DNA of 6,118 nt from Candidatus Sumerlaeota bacterium (lineage in GTDB: Bacteria > Sumerlaeota > Sumerlaeia > MWCT01): NCBI GenBank assembly GCA_026398545.1, contig JAPLSR010000017.1:1-6118 (forward strand), given 5' to 3'. The position numbers and the translations under genes are program-made. The notes beneath the pieces were generated by a model that saw nothing but the letters and a program-made list of their open reading frames with translations, searched no databases and had not been told where the DNA came from. Below are positions 5,989-6,118 of this stretch, piece after piece; positions within the stretch are counted from its first letter, which is position 1; each line of letters begins with the position of its first letter.

Positions 5989-6118
5989 CTACTTCATCAT
6001 GTATTCAATCAGGTCAACCACGCGGCAGGAATATGCCCACTCATTATCATACCAGCCCATGACCTTAACGAGCCTGCTATCAATGACCTTAGTCAGCTCT
6101 GCATCAAAGATGCAGGAG
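5989..6118 (-). CDS. gap: glyceraldehyde-3-phosphate dehydrogenase, C-terminal 42 residues only
   Basis: This enzyme oxidatively phosphorylates glyceraldehyde-3-phosphate to 1,3-bisphosphoglycerate with NAD(P)+. Only the C-terminus is in the window; the rest continues beyond base 6118, including the active-site Cys and cofactor-binding domain. Visible residues read SCIFDAELTKVID, then LVKVMGWYDNEWAYS and RVVDLIEYM, ending in TAG at 5991-5989. WYDNEW is the hallmark C-terminal motif of phosphorylating GAPDH. The usual form is SWYDNEWGYS; here Gly precedes the Trp and Ala replaces the later Gly, both mild changes. It is the first visible gene of the gap-tpiA-PFK-like-macro run. Cofactor preference cannot be judged from this fragment. 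Confidence 0.95.
   Translation of the reverse strand, partial: SCIFDAELTKVIDSRLVKVMGWYDNEWAYSCRVVDLIEYMMK

Overview
The window is bacterial, moderately GC-rich (protein genes roughly 50-58% by eye) and densely coded, with no stretch over 300 bases lacking a gene. It holds housekeeping metabolism genes plus a few accessory pieces. Taxonomy cannot be fixed from the sequence. The combination of a Geobacter/Leptospira-type citramalate synthase, an AspRS of the non-discriminating type, a divergent phosphofructokinase paralogue and degenerate 7-8 bp repeats between genes would suit an uncultivated anaerobic lineage, but that is inference. TAG, TGA and TAA are all used as stops, so the standard code applies.

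Plus strand, left half (1-3516): the C-terminal ~85% of (R)-citramalate synthase (cimA, isoleucine biosynthesis); a 95-base spacer; a complete aspartyl-tRNA synthetase (aspS) carrying the His/Gly pair typical of non-discriminating enzymes; then a 59-residue AT-rich ORF of unknown function. That ORF has a good ribosome binding site, and a consensus -35 box and an AT-rich palindrome lie just upstream.

Minus strand, right half (6118-3544, read right to left): the C-terminus of glyceraldehyde-3-phosphate dehydrogenase (gap), a complete triosephosphate isomerase (tpiA), a full-length phosphofructokinase-family protein and a stand-alone macro-domain protein. Spacers are 60, 27 and 33 bases and no terminator is visible between them, so they look like one operon. 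It converges on aspS and the small ORF, with only 27 bases between the stop codons.

The most interesting item is the phosphofructokinase-like gene. It is full length and open, and it keeps the fold signatures and the arginines expected to hold fructose-6-phosphate. However, the metal-binding Asp of the GGD motif and both aspartates of the TIDND catalytic motif are replaced, as are the MGR motif and the substrate-binding His. It looks like a non-catalytic or repurposed PFK paralogue inside a glycolytic operon. It is followed in the same frame, after a single TAG and 11 sense codons, by a macro-domain (ADP-ribose-binding) protein that itself lacks the MacroD-type catalytic Asp. No CRISPR array, tRNA, rRNA or insertion sequence was seen.
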